Assembly: GCA_944470555.2 (NCBI GenBank)
Contig: OX104127.1
Coordinates: 31,449,661-31,513,660 of the forward strand
DNA length: 64,000 bases
Reading direction: 5' to 3'
Origin: Heterobilharzia americana
Taxonomy: Eukaryota; Platyhelminthes; Trematoda; Strigeidida; Schistosomatidae
The position numbers and the translations under genes are program-made. The first letter of the stretch is position 1; each line of letters begins with the position of its first letter. Shown here one piece after another: positions 1-13,400 of the stretch. Below the pieces are notes generated by a model. The model was given only the letters and a program-made list of their open reading frames with translations, ran no database searches and had not been told where the DNA came from.

Positions 1-630
1 AAAATTCGTCATCTAGGGCGCCGACTGGCGAGATATCCGAGTACCTATAAAAATACGATTATACTTCGTTGCAGTCTGTCCTCCACTGCTATACGACTCT
101 AAAACATGGCCGTTGAAAGTAGAAGATACGAAGCGATCACATGTTTTCGACAACAGAAATCTTCGTAGCACTACTCGCATTTGTTGAAATTACCGCGTAG
201 GCAATTTTGAGGTTAGGTGAAGGGTACTAGGCAAGACAGACAAGTCGTTTGATGAGGTTGTGAACCTTAGTCGATAGAGATAGCTCGGACATGTACTGCG
301 CATGCTAAGCCAAGAGAAGCTGGATTGAGCTGGAATAGCGTTCACGATGGCCAGACAAAAACGTGACACCAGTCGATGAAGTCACTGACTCTTTATCTAA
401 GTTGTATTGAAAGATGTAGACTGGCTGCTTTGAGACTTTCTGTAACATGGTTGAAAATCGGTCACAGTAGTACAAATATATATTCACTCCTTGACACCTT
501 CTAAAGCTTGTATATCTGCACTGACCTTTGTTTTTGAATTGTTTATTCTGTCACACAACTTTATCTACTTTAGTATCACTCTTTTTCAATCGACTTGTTC
601 ATTGCATGTTGGTGTGAATTGTAGCGATGC
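1..630 (+). mobile_element. Non-LTR retrotransposon fragment, family B (RTE/SR2-like), RT C-terminus and 3' tail
   Basis: The window opens inside a decayed element. Reading + with frameshifts, about 85-330 gives a TWPL.VEDT segment, a VFDNR.LRS segment, EVVNLSR and LGHVLRM. These match the C-terminal tail shared with the copies at 9030-10690, 11030-12050 and 16780-17235. The following 300 bases match the non-coding 3' tails of those copies. Stops interrupt the frame, so it is not functional. The SR2/RTE assignment is from family knowledge. Confidence 0.7.
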
Positions 631-1257
631 AGTCACCCAGTTAGCAGACTCACCATCATTTTACACCTGAATAGATGTTAGTTGGTTGGACGTAATCGCA
701 TAAAATTCCTGAGCCCAAGTTTCGTTCTAATCGACGATTATTTTCAACAAACTGGTATAACTCAATTCTTCGTTTTATCTGAAAGTAATTACAATTAAGC
801 AAATCAAGAATGTTGAATACACGACTTTAGAAAAGTCTTGGGTGTATTGTGTTCTTTGAGCTGGGTTGTTTGGTCGTGGAGCTTTCATCGTCTTGCTAGA
901 CGACATCATCAGCACTGACTTCAATATAAAGTAAATATTTCTGCTAACAAAAACTACACAAACAATTGATAATCTTCCGTGGGGTAGAGTCTTGTTAGTT
1001 CAAGTGTTAAATTGTGTTTTTATGGATTTTCGGTCGAAGTTGAGTTTCAATTACCAAGGTTTTTAAAAGTCAGTCAACATCATTAGAGTCTATATTCAGG
1101 ATTTACCTAGTAAATTAGTCTGTGATGCTGTTAGTGATTAATTTGATTTATTTCCACTAATTACTGTAACAGTGTAAACTACCAGTATTATTACCGTATG
1201 AATATGTTTTCATTTATTTCTGTATATATCCATTATCTTTTATAAAGCTTATTCAAG
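631..1257. other. Intron sequence, nothing recognised
   Basis: AT-rich sequence without a convincing exon or repeat family. It is presumably intron upstream of the first visible KCTD3-like exon, whose acceptor AG is at 1256-1257. Confidence 0.5.
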
Positions 1258-1421
1258 TCGTAATTGGATGGAAATAGCATATGGTACATTGTCTGGTCGT
1301 GTATGCTTAATAGTACAACATCCAGAAACTGTTGGCTATAGTCCACAGTTATTTCAAACTTTTAATGTGCATCGTTCAATGGTTACACGTGTTGTTCTAT
1401 CGGAGAAGTATCTAATCTCAG
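1258..1421 (+). CDS. KCTD3-like exon (first visible)
   Basis: Acceptor TTCAAG|T at 1256-1257, donor CTCAG|GTATAC at 1422. It encodes [15 protein letters not shown], then [19 protein letters not shown] and [10 protein letters not shown]. It ends in phase 1: G joins TT of the next exon to give Val, restoring the family's LISVC. Confidence 0.88.
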
Positions 1422-4400
1422 GTATACATTTATTTTCTAAAACAAAATTATTATTATTTGTCCCTACGGTTGCTAGTAGAACATAGAGCTTCATTAGCAC
1501 GTCTCCATTGTACTCTGTTCTCTGTAGTCTTTTTAACCTGGTTCCACCACTGCCTACAACCTTTCATTTCTTCCTCACACGATCTCCTCCATGTCACCCT
1601 TGGTTTGGACGCCCAATTCGTCGTTTCCCCTTTGGATTCAACTCGAGGGCCTGGTGCGTGATGTCCCCAGTCGGCCCTCTCAGTGCATGTCCAATTCACC
1701 TCCACTTTCTTCTGCATATTTGTTGGGTGACAGTTTCTTGGTTGGTTCATTCCCAGGGTTCCTTGTTCCTTATTCTCGTTATTCTGGTCATCTGATCCCC
1801 ATCTTCAGTATCGAGTGAGCGTAGGGGGCAGCTGTTGATGATGTTTGCGTGCAGTTTGTTGAAAATGCTTTTCGTAACACACCAAGTCTCTGAACCATCA
1901 CATAGAAGCACTGACTTGACGTTGGTGTTGAAATTCCGGATGTTGTTCACACTTTATGTTGAGTTGAGTGGAGTGGAGTGTAGTAGATCTCCACACTGAT
2001 TTCAGGTTAATGAAAGCCTATCTTGCTGTCTTTTCGACCCTGGCTTCGAAATCCTCATCTGTGCCACCTGTGGTTGAAACGTTGGTGCCTAGGTAGGTAG
2101 GTGGAAGAGACAAGTTCCTTTAGATTTCTTCCATTGATTTTCTGATCGGTGCTTGTTGCTCTTGTTGTTGTTGATTATGTATCTTCATCACCTCTGTCTT
2201 CTCTACGTTCACCTGAAGTCTCGTCAGTATCGGAGTAGATTATTGACTCTCCAGTTGACAGTTTGGAGAGTCCAGTTCCATTCCATCTGCTCTCGTAGAT
2301 TCCTACCCTAGCACTTCTATGCCATATCTCCTCATTTCTTTTACAATCTGGGCAGTCTTGCTAGGTCCAAACATCGTACGGATATTACATGTTACCATGC
2401 TTAATTTCGCTTTCATCAAGGGAGAGAAGACACATCGGCCAACTGACTTCCCAAAGGCTTTCACCAACCGGCGTCATTTCGACTCCCCGTTTTCAGCAAG
2501 GAATAAGTTTATTTTTATTTTTTGCATTTTTTTTGTGTTTTGAAGTTTCTTTAGCGATTGAATTGGTCGTCTGGGGTAGGACTGCTAGCCGTATGCCCAA
2601 CCTTCTTTGCTTATCCGGACTGGCTAGTAACTAGTGAACTAGTTGACCAGATTATCATTTTGAGCCTACTTCGGGGTAGCATTCACTAGATATTACCTTT
2701 GGTTTTGAGTCTGTATTTCAACTGGTCGACTAATGGTTTTTTTAGACATCTATGAATGAACAATATCCAGAGTTTTCCTACCGTATATCTCAGACTACAC
2801 TTGAAATCGCATAATAATAGGAAAATATGAAAATCACCATTTGAGCTAATTAATGCTAAAGGTTGTCTTCGTGTTCACTTAAATTGACTATGGATACCTT
2901 TTGGAAGGCAGACTTATTACCGCCCAACTCACTGAAAAGCGTTAGTTCAAGGATTATTTGTTTGACTGAGAGGATGATGTAATTTATTTAAGATATAAAA
3001 GTTGTCTTGTTAATTTCTAAACCGTTATTATGTTTTAAGTTGAAGTCTTAGAACAGGTGAAATTTCTGACACGTGCTAAATGAAAACACAAAAAGACGAA
3101 GAAATAACAGTAATAGGAATAGGTATAATGGTGATAATATGAGTAGATATAAGTTGAAAGCTTCTGTTGTGTAGCTATATGAGGAAGGAACATCAGAAAC
3201 TTTACGTAGGATTCTCAACACAGCTGGAAATTGACTAGTATTCAAACCTACGAACTCACTCAGAGATAAGTTTTGTCCACTAGCTTAGGGATCTGATAGA
3301 ATCAGTTAAGCAAAATAATCTAATCTAATAAATTCCATACAATAACCGAGGGGTCAAGTTAAACTAGCCCTGTTGGTCGGGTCCAGTTAGAATAGTGGAA
3401 CATAGGAGTTTAGCCAAATATAGAATGACAGATCCGAATCAGATCAATAACCCAGAAAAAACTCTTCTACTATTTCACTACATGCATTAACATATAACCA
3501 CACAATACGGTGGTAGTTGACTACTAAATTTTTGTTCATCAAATCAACATGCAACACATGTAATAGAAATGACGCCACACCTGTACGAGAGATATAAAAA
3601 ATGTTTACTAACAATAAAAATAAATAATGTGAGGTAGTAGGACTATAAAAGTCAGATGTCGAAAGTAGTGTGGTTGCATTGCTAAGAATATGAGCCAGAT
3701 ATCCCATCAAGGATATAATACTGTTCCACTACGCGATAGATTTGAAATAAACAAATCTAACTTGGAAGTAAACTGTACTATCTAACTGTAAGGAATCACT
3801 GGTTACCTATGTATTTATGGGTTAGTAATTGATGGTTTTTCCTTGTACTAATTATTCCTATGAAAGGTTTTAATTATGACTTTTGTAATGATTGACAGAT
3901 GAATATTAAATAAAATTAATGAAAATTTTTTTTGATAATACATAGTTATAACTAGTATGATTCATTTCTGATGTAACATACTACTTCAATAGAGAAAAGA
4001 AAATACTCTATGAATTGGTGAACTTTCAGTAACCGAAGTGTCAGAGACATACATATTTGGTGCATGCTCAACGTCTTTCTCTCTCCTTTGGCAAGCGATA
4101 TTAGCTGAAATAGGATTAGGTTGTAAACAAAATGCTGAGAATAGCACAAATACTGACTGAAGTACTTGGCATGTTAAGAATCAATATTTGGAGACTTTTA
4201 TTGACCCTGTTCAAAACTGATTAAAATGGTGTATATTTATACACTCTATCATCATCATCATCACCAAAATTTCGAACATTTTATTAACATTCATTAATCT
4301 ATCCTTTCTTGTCTACTTCATTATTATTCTATTTGTGATGAGCTGTTGGGAAATATGGTAACTGGAATTGATATACTTCTGTGCAAAGTTTTACAATGAT

Positions 4401-7400
4401 TTGTTTCCATCAGTAATTTTCTCTACTGATGTTCATCAATTATTTTATTAGGGAAATTGTTTCGACTATGATGAAACATATCACTTGAACTGTTCGATTA
4501 TTAGTTATTCATTCAGTCCAGTCTAATATCTGTACACTGACACTCATTGTTCTGATATTACAATTGATGTCAAAACAATTGGTATTATATCCTAATCAAC
4601 CTTGTAATCTCTTTCACTATCCTTCTACTGTAGTCGAACTCAAGAATTTTGATATCTTCCTTCTAATATCCTCAAAAAGCCAAAAATTCACACCTCTGAA
4701 TACAAGAGTTTCACTGTGATTTGCGGCTTGCAGGTGATAGCATATGAATCATAGTATAAAAAGTATAAAGATTGATTTTATACTGACTTTAAAATACTTG
4801 ATGATGCATTAAAAGAAAGTAAACTTCTGAGAGAACTAGGTTTATCATCAGAACATTGTTGCCATTGTAAATTCATGCTTTCCAAGAACCCAAGAGATTA
4901 TAATTTCGCGTAAACAGTGAAAATGCTGTTACAGATATCTTGATGGCCGCTTACGTTTTTTGATATCAGATAGCAGATATCTAAACTGGTTATTGAGTTA
5001 TGCATACTGGGATCGTTAGAATGAGAATCTGAACATTATAGACTTTCAATTGTCTAATTTACATACTTATGCATCGAGTAAGACTGAACGTTGTTCAAAC
5101 ATAACACCAGGTAATCTACACTTCCTCCCAGTCTGACACCTCATGGACTCGTACCATGTCTTGGTCTAGCTGCTATGGATCTTCTAACCTAATCCTACTC
5201 TGGCTAATACTGTATGTTGAGTTAGGCCGTGGATCGGCTTGCAGAACACATGTTCAAACCATTTCAGTTAATGAAGGTTTGCTACCCTATCCTCCGACTT
5301 GCCTGCCTTACCTGGTACTATCCTTCTAACCTCGGGATCGCTCACAGGACGATTCCACCATGCATGAGCAATGCTATAAAAAGTCTGTGGTCTATAACTG
5401 CTTCATATATTCTACCTTCAACACCCATGTCTCATAGCCTTGATAGAGGACAGAACGAACTGCAGCGTAGTATTCTCGTCTTTTTTAATATGTATGCGGA
5501 TATCTCGCTGGTGCAAGAGATGATGCAAATCAGCAAGTGCCAAACGGGCCTGTCAACGATGTCTCTGTACGTCTCCAGGGAAATTAACTGGGAACGTTGA
5601 TAGAGATCATTTATCGTGGATACCGTTGGCTGTTGTCAATTCAAATAGCAACTCTCCGTGAGCCCTTACATGGTCGTATGAGTTCGAGTAAAAGGCTTTA
5701 ATTAGTGTTAAATATTTATTCGGTACTTCTTCCACGGTTAGATAATGCCATAATACCTCACAGTCAACAATATCGAATGCCACCTTCTTGTCAAGAAATA
5801 TAGCAGGTGTTGGGCATCATTAAGTTTGAATGTATTTCAAAACCTGTCATAGGGTGAAGAACTGGCCCATTCACCTTCGTCTAGGTCTGAGACATGATTG
5901 GTTTCCTCGAGTTTCCTGGGATCTTGAACACGATGATAGCCAAACTGATTCCCCTTTAATTGTCACAACAAGACTTGCCTTCTCTCTTGTAGACTGGAAT
6001 AGTCAGTAAAGCATAATAGTCTGGCAGGACTATCTCTAATTCCGGTGCACCACTTACCACCCTTGTTAATCTACTGTATACTTTTGATGTAAATATGAAG
6101 AATAAATTCTGTTCTCAACGTCATCTAGTAAATAATTCTGTTTCACCATATTAAATATCTAACATGGAATTATACAATTGCACAGTGCCGAACTTCTACT
6201 CCTACATTATTGAAAGAACCTTCTCAACTTCCAGGAAAGTTGTAGGACCTACATCTTCGTCCCATTCAGCTTCGGTTTGGATACTGGGTAACTAAAGTGT
6301 TGTTGTGGACTAGTTGAACTGTGCTTCAAAGTGTTCCGCTCAATACTACCCACTGTCTTGAAAAGTTATTAGAAACCTTATCGTTTTTTATGATAGTCTC
6401 ACTGGATACCATCTTTTCTTGTCACTATTCTTAATAGACTTAAACAATTGTCGAGTATTACTTTATGATAATGCCTTTATCTCTTTCGCTTTCACTACCC
6501 ACAACTTTTCTCGATCAATTCAAAGACTCTTAACCATTTCACTTCTGAGATACCTTTGTTCTTCATCGTAATCAGAGCCAGTTAGAATTAATCTTTTCCT
6601 ATCAATGAGTTCGGATAAGATTGTGAAAATCCACTGTTGCTTTACCGTTCCTACATTTGCTGACTTTCAGTTATTTCAGCACATTGTATGATGATTATTT
6701 TGCGGTAAACGTTTTCATCTTTTTATTATAATATTATTTCTTCAATCGTTTAGTTTGTAATGAATTTCATCATGTACGTACATGGGCAGTAACACGCTTC
6801 CGTGGTGTTATCAGTACACAACCGAGTTCAACACCAGTTGGTTCCTTTCATATAACAATATTAGATATGAATAATTCTACACAACAGTTAATCGATTCTG
6901 TTCTACAGGCTGCACAAAAATGTCATACACAAAAATCTCAGTCATCATCCAATGAAATTGTCCGAGCTCATTCTAACCTTGGTACTAATTTGATGCGTAA
7001 TAGTAGCAGTAATAATAATAACAGTAATAGTGCAGTTACTGATACATCAAGTCGTTCTAATGCTTCATCTCATTGGCATCCACGTGGTTCAAATTCACGT
7101 TCACCTAGTGCTCAATGTATTTCACATGAACCATCAACTTCCTCCTCATCAGTAGCTCAGTATGATTGGAATTTTCAAAATAATACAAATGCTAACATAC
7201 CAACATTCTGTTCAAACTCATCGAATAGATTTCACCGAACTGATTTACCGATAAACTATCCAACATCCATTAATAGATCAAGTATATGTCATGTAGTAGG
7301 CGATGGTGGAAGTGTTGATCTCTGCTCAAATACACAATCAGATATTGTTGTTCTTCCACGTACAACATGGCTTCATGAAGATCCAGGGTAATGCATTTTG

Positions 7401-10400
7401 ATCGTTATTGTCAATTCACTAATTTTATTTTATGTTCATATTCAAATAAATATGTAAGACAGAAACTCATGAAATCAGTTTACTATCGATTGGTTTTTGT
7501 TATTTTCAATATACCCATGAAAATACCAAGGAAGGTAAAAAAGTATCTACTTGGGACCTGACTGCCTTGTTGGGGTCTCTGAGACGATAGGAATCAGTGA
7601 TTGAGAATTCTTGCTGATATGGCTGAAAATCGGTCGGTCACATTGGCGCAGATGTGTTCACTACTTAAAGACTTCTTAAGTCTGAATATTTGCATTAACC
7701 TTCATTTTCAAATTGCTTATTCGCTCACACTACTTTATGTACTTTAATATCAATCTTTTTCCATCCACCTCTCGTTTGTGTACTACTGTGAAGTGTGGCA
7801 ACTTGAGCCGATGTGTATAAGGTCCTACGTATTCAGATAACCATTTATTTCCAGCCAGCTCGAAATCCACTATTCGGTGTTCATTTTTCCTCATTTTTAT
7901 TTCACGGCAAGGTTGTCCTATGTATACTGGATCATACTCTGAGGATTTTATTTATAAACACAATTAGATTGTGAATCTAGAGAGATCTTGTCCTTCAGAT
8001 GAACTAATATCCCCTGCAACGTGTTTGATGTTCTGTAGGACACTGGTATTTTATTTGTTGAGCACTCCTAATTTCATCTTATATGTATGATCTATAAGGG
8101 ATAACTGTTGTTGAGGCATATGACTTAAGAGTAGTTCTACGACCTAATTTAGTGTTATTTTCTATTTTGCGAGTGAATTTTATCGGATAACTATTCATTT
8201 TAACTATGTTCTTCACGTATTTAATTCAACTCTTCCATTTTCATTCATTACTAAGGTGTGTGCTCTCCTTAAAAGACTGGAGGCAACAGCACTAATTGGA
8301 TATGATGAGTTGAAGTCTAAATACTTCATTCGAATGAGTTACTTTCCTGAAAATGGTTATACTTAAATGTCCATTTTCTTCCAGCTCAACAAAACAGTTG
8401 AGGAGAAGCAGTTTCCTCTTATCCGTTTCTTTTTCTGAGCTGAACTTGATAGTAGGAGATCTAGAGTTCAGCTGATCTAGCAATGCTTGGTATAAGTCGC
8501 GTTTTAAAATTAAGAATGTGTCATTAACACATCTTAACCAAATTTTCGGCTTTAGTAGGTGAGTGAAGACACCTTTTCTCAAATTTACTCATAAATAGAT
8601 TACCTACTGTAGGTGAAACAGGTGAAATCATAGCAACATCATTGGTTTGCCTGTATAGTTTTCCTTTAAATGTAAATAGTCTCTAAGCTGAATTTTAGGG
8701 CTCCAATGATATCACCAGTATTCAGTGAACATTTTTCTGTCAGTGTTGTATCTGAGTCTAATAAATTAACAATAATATATGGATGATCGTTAATTGGAAT
8801 ACTAACAGTAGGGGAAAATGAAGGTTTGAGATGGAAGAGTTAGCGGCGATAGGTTATAGTAGAAAGTTATTTAAATCTATCAGGACAGATAGAAAACGGT
8901 CAATGGTTGGTGCGAATATAGCGGAAAAAATAGGTCTATGATCCACTCACATGGTAGACGGCTGTAATGATTGGTGGAACAAGTCATCTAGCTTCCAGCT
9001 ACTATTTCGTTGCCTGCTATCTAGTCGGAAGCTGAATAGAACATTGAGATAGGGCCTCCTAAACTTCCAAAAGTTGAGAAACTAGTGGATAACCTGAAAC
9101 GAGGAAGAGTATCTTGGCCAGACAGACTAGTTCCAGAGGTATTCACGGGTGGTGGTAGAGGATTATTGGTTATGTTGACTTAACTATTGGCTAGTGTTTG
9201 GGAGTCGAATATGGTCCCCTGTGACTTGTCTCAACCAATGATTCTCCCAGTCTTCATCAAAGCAGAGAGGTCCTCTTGTAATAACCTCTAAGGAATCAGC
9301 CTGAAGAGCATAGTGTCTTAGATTCCAGGTTCTTTGATTGTCTGAAATCTGAGAACATCAAATCAGACAGACTTTCAACCTAATCGTGAGTGTATCGCTG
9401 TGATATTTCTGGAACAGGCACATATACCACCCCTGGCACAACTGTATTACTTGATCTGAAAGTGGCGTTCTGCCTCATCGACCGAGAAGTGTTATGGCAG
9501 CCTCTCATTGAAAGGGGTACCGAGTAAGGATATCATCGCATTGAAAGATCTACAATTAATAGGTGGGTCCGTAATAGAGCCTTTGAGGAAGTGTCAAGTT
9601 AGTTGTTTTCGTCGAGTGTTGTTCGTTAAGGAAGTCTACTCTCTCCATCTTCACTCAGTCTTACTGTTGACGCATATATATAGGTCTCTCTATCTTATCG
9701 TCTGACTTCACAAGAATGTATCTTGTCACAAGAGAATACTTACATAGCCGTTCCCTGTCAAGGCATTGACACTGGATGCTTTGAGTAGCAATTTGAAAAT
9801 GTTTTGAATACTTTTCTCTCGACCCAGATATAAATTATTACTGAAGAAACTGGTCTGTGTTAGTGTCTTGTCTGACAATAGAGAGCGAAGTGGGTTGAGT
9901 GCATCGACCTTGGTAGGTCAGTGATTGACAAAATCTCGGAACTGATACAAAAGCTTGCTCAGCTTTCACCAACTTAGGCCATCCATGGTGCCAATATGAT
10001 ATCGGACTACCTATTAGGGGCTGCGTATCAGTTCACTCTGTTCTGCTATATGACTGTCAAAAATCACCATTAAAAGTAAAGGACATACGAAGGCTTCAGG
10101 TATTGAGGCACCGTTGTCTTCGTAGCACAGTGCATGCCCTCCAGTGCCACCATGTCAGTAATGCAGACGTTAGGTGTAGGAGTTTTTGCAGAAGTGGGAA
10201 GTCTGTTGATGGAGCTGGGAACGTTTTTCCAGTCAAATGATATAGACATGTTTTCAAGTACCGAGTCACCATCCATGCCAACGCACAATATTAGCTAAAG
10301 CAAGTTTTGCATGGAAATAAATTAGAGGTGGTCAGACTGAAAATTGGTGTCAATGCATAAAGTATTTGATTATTGCTCCTAGCCGATTACGAAATTGTTG

Positions 10401-13400
10401 GTTTCTCAGTTGAGTTCCATATGACAACAGAAACCAGTGGTTGGAGACTGTTGATGACATAGCTGAGGATCAATCTTACTGGTGCAGATATATACCAGTA
10501 TACCCTAGTCTTCAAGCTGAATACAGTGCATTCTTATTCCATCTTGTTATCTTCTCATGAATTTCTACCACCGACTGCCTTCTTTTTTACTTCTTCATGT
10601 TTCATCTTTGTACTTTCTCGCTTGATGTGGTGATATGAGGTGTAGCAACTTGAACCATTTTGCAGCAATACCAAGTTCTAAGTTGATCGTGACTGTGTCT
10701 GTCTCTATTAATTCTACTCAGTTGGTTTAACCGTGATAAGTGACATACACTTCAAACCTGTGACTCAGTAACTGGAAATCGACTGCCTATGCTAGTGATT
10801 CACTTCCTGGGATTGATTGCTTGGCAGTTCCCTCATAATCTCACCTAACTTTTGAGATATGCTTAGACTAATATCAACGAGTGTCTTCAGAACACTTAGT
10901 ATGTACCTTAATATTCGGATGGGAAAGTAATTTGAACATGCTTTAGTTAATGAGCTTCTTTCATGGTATAGACACTGAGAAAAAAGTAGCGCTATCAAGG
11001 ACTTTGAGTTCTGTAATCTTCAGACGCCTGACTAAAGCATGGGCACACAAACCAGACAAGTTTCAAACTTAACCTTCCGTGTGCTAACAACATTTTCACT
11101 CTCCACCACAAATACACTTTCCGGAACTGGATACTACATGTGTCTTGATCTAAAGGTACCATGCAACTCTGCCGATCGAAAGGTCAAATGATAATGTTTC
11201 TCACTGAAATGGGTTTCTGGTTAATACATCACTCTACTAAATGGTTTTGTACTCAACTGCTAGTTGTTGTGTTCGAGCTTACACAGGTATCAGGTGAGTC
11301 GTGTATGCCTCTTAGGTGAAGATCCTGATACTATGCAAAGTATCCAACAAACTTGAGTGACAGTGTAGATTATCACTTTACGTTCGGCTTCTTTAATACA
11401 TTATTTGACAATAAAGAGCGTTGACTACTTCATTCATTTGCGAAGTCTGGTCAACCATAATAAGCATGTGAAAGTCAAGATTTTGGCTCGGATACAAAAG
11501 GTCCAATCGGTTTTTGCCAGCCTACTTCATCTAAGTCGTCAGTAAGATAGATATCTGATATTCTACTAATGGTTTTGCAAACTGTTCTAATTTTTATGGA
11601 TGAAACATGATCATCAAATGTGGCAGGTATGAGCAGGCTTAAAATGTTTGACTGCCATTGCCTCAGAAGTATTGATTTTAGGCGGACTAAAACGTAGCAT
11701 GAGTCCATTAGGTTTGTGACTGTTGATCTGAGCTGTGTCGAGAGATGTAGGTATCCAGGTATGTGTCAGTATGACAGTCCGTACAGATGGTTGCAGACTC
11801 TGTAGTTTGGCTTAGAATCAAACTCAGTGACAAATGTGCATTCACGGTCTATCACCATATTAATGGTTATATCATATTTCGTTGTTTGCCTTATATTCTC
11901 TTCTGTTTAAATTATGGCTTGTTTTTATGTTATTTTCCTCTCCTCTTTTTTTTTATTATCTTGTTTTGTGTTTTGATTTGCTTATCTGAATTGGATCAGC
12001 TTGAACCATCATGCAGCACCACCATGTCCTTTTTTGTTGTTGACTGACGAATTCAGTATGGATTTGAAAGTCTATGCAACAGAACTCGCGTTTCATTGTG
12101 TTTGTGTGATTACACTGAAACTGGGTGACATTTCCAAACATGTGCGTAGCTAAACTATTTGCCCAAGGTTTAACTATCTTAGTATCGACTCATAAGCTCA
12201 TAATACAATCATATGCATTGTGTTCCAAAAAATATGCTTTCTTGTATTATCTTATCAGAAAGTACTCATTACTTTTCTAAGAAATAATAATGACTTTATT
12301 GTGAAATATATTTTGAGAATATTATACAGAATTTTCAGCATGTCATATAGCATTAACTGGACAGAAACAGTGTATGTGTATGTATACATAATAAAATGAA
12401 ATAAGTAGTAGTTACATATAAAAGATAGGAATTTACTCCATCTACACTTTTTTTGAAAATGCGGAGTTACCTTGAGAAAAAAGTCACATTCGACATTAGA
12501 TTCATAGTACATAAGTTGTAACAAGCTGTGTAACCTTTAATTAGTTTGCTTACGAAAACAAAACTTGATTACAAGTTGGTATTCATCATGGACTGGCATC
12601 GATCGGAGAGACATTAGAAGCCTGGGAGCACGGGACAACTGTTTCGTCCTAATATGGGACTCCTCAGAAGTGGGCACCAATGACCCTGTGGCCAGCATGT
12701 TACCATTGAGGCACTGGGTTGGAATCCAAGGGTCCATATTTCCAACTTCTGTCAGTTCACGGTATAACGCGAGCACCACCCAATATCATCGTTAAGTATT
12801 CGTCTTCATGTCCACCATGTTTGCCTCACCGGTTACGACTTCTTATAGGAAATTCAGGAATCATCTCTGAAAGCCACTCACGAATAAGCGCTAGGATAAT
12901 TCACTTTGGGGGTTTGTGGGAATTTATTGGTTCCAAGTTGATATTCATCATGGAATGACATCAATTGGAGAGACATTAGAAACCTGGGAGTACTGGACAG
13001 CTGTTTCGTCTTAGTATTGGACTCCCCAGCCCAATGATAACGTGCTGGCCGCGGGACCTGAAGGTCCTGGGTTTGATCCCCGGGGTGCGAGGTTATGGGT
13101 GCCGACTGCTGAGAAGTCCCATCCTGGGACGAAACAGCTGTCCAGTGCTCCCAGGTTTCTAATGTTTCTCCAACTGATGTCAGTTCATGACGCTTATCAA
13201 CTTGAAACCAATAAATCCCCACAAAGCTCTAAATTGAAGAACTTGATTAGTTAATTCATTTCCAATACTTCTTTGCACAGGATACGAGCTAAATATGGTA
13301 TTGTAGAGTTTTTATATTTTGAAATCTTATAAACTTTCTCCTGGTCTTGCCTGATGGCCCACATATGGAGAACTTTAAATGAAAAAGACGCTGGTCATTT

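Noticed and set aside
5229..5600. 123-codon + frame
   Set aside because: The opposite strand carries retroelement-like motifs (degraded LGHVLR block), so this is an antisense shadow.
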